DNA of 13,168 nucleotides, taken from assembly GCA_900770785.1 (NCBI GenBank), contig CAAGLJ010000246.1, positions 1 through 13,168 on the forward strand, written 5' to 3'. The DNA is from Lachnospiraceae bacterium (GTDB taxonomy: Bacteria > Bacillota > Clostridia > Lachnospirales > Lachnospiraceae). The translations under genes were made by a program, and so were the position numbers. Below are positions 13,167-13,168 of the stretch, in pieces. Below the pieces are notes generated by a model. The model was not told the origin of the DNA, ran no database searches, and saw only the letters and a program-made list of their open reading frames with translations. Numbering within the stretch: the first letter of the stretch is position 1; every line of letters starts with the position of its first letter.

Positions 13167-13168
13167 AC

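Overview
The window looks like chromosomal DNA of a low-to-moderate-GC Clostridia bacterium, most likely Lachnospiraceae or a close relative. The basis is the gene set: rho next to rpmE, an NAD-type malic enzyme in a row with a YhcC-like radical SAM protein and a DUF4364 protein, a non-plant PPDK like that of Clostridium symbiosum, and a bacteriohemerythrin. This is inferred from family knowledge; no database search was possible.

Layout. (1) 1-1682, minus strand: rho, then rpmE (only its first 9 codons are in the window) with its own promoter and a structured leader. (2) 1683-1937: divergent promoter region. (3) 1938-4611, plus strand: malic enzyme, YhcC-like radical SAM protein and DUF4364 protein in a tightly overlapping row, closed by a hairpin that fills the gap to the convergent rarA. 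(4) 4633-6898, minus strand: hemerythrin/CheX-like fusion followed by rarA. (5) 7117-9756, plus strand: ppdK with an extended -10 promoter, a 112-bp inverted-repeat-bounded 3' segment and a strong terminator. (6) About 9935-11779, minus strand: a broken piece of an HK97-type prophage head module. It holds a terminase large-subunit remnant, an intact Fic-domain gene with its own promoter and terminator, and a portal protein remnant. (7) 11830-12612, minus strand: ZIP-family metal transporter. (8) 12613-13168: no convincing gene, but two minus-strand promoters, a terminator and a dense cluster of palindromes.

How the parts fit. Malic enzyme and PPDK both act at the pyruvate/PEP/malate node of central metabolism. 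rho, rpmE and rarA are housekeeping information-processing genes. The accessory part is the phage remnant. Gene order (terminase, fic, portal), a self-contained fic transcription unit, and decay of both phage genes around an intact fic suggest a phage 'moron' that outlived its phage. Repeats of a CTTTTAAGGGGAA-like motif lie on both sides of fic, one of them inside its promoter, which points to autoregulation, perhaps by the protein's own C-terminal winged helix. The second candidate for something undescribed is the right end: a near-consensus promoter covered by palindromes drives a roughly 300-nt transcript with no convincing gene, ending in a terminator just ahead of the ZIP transporter.
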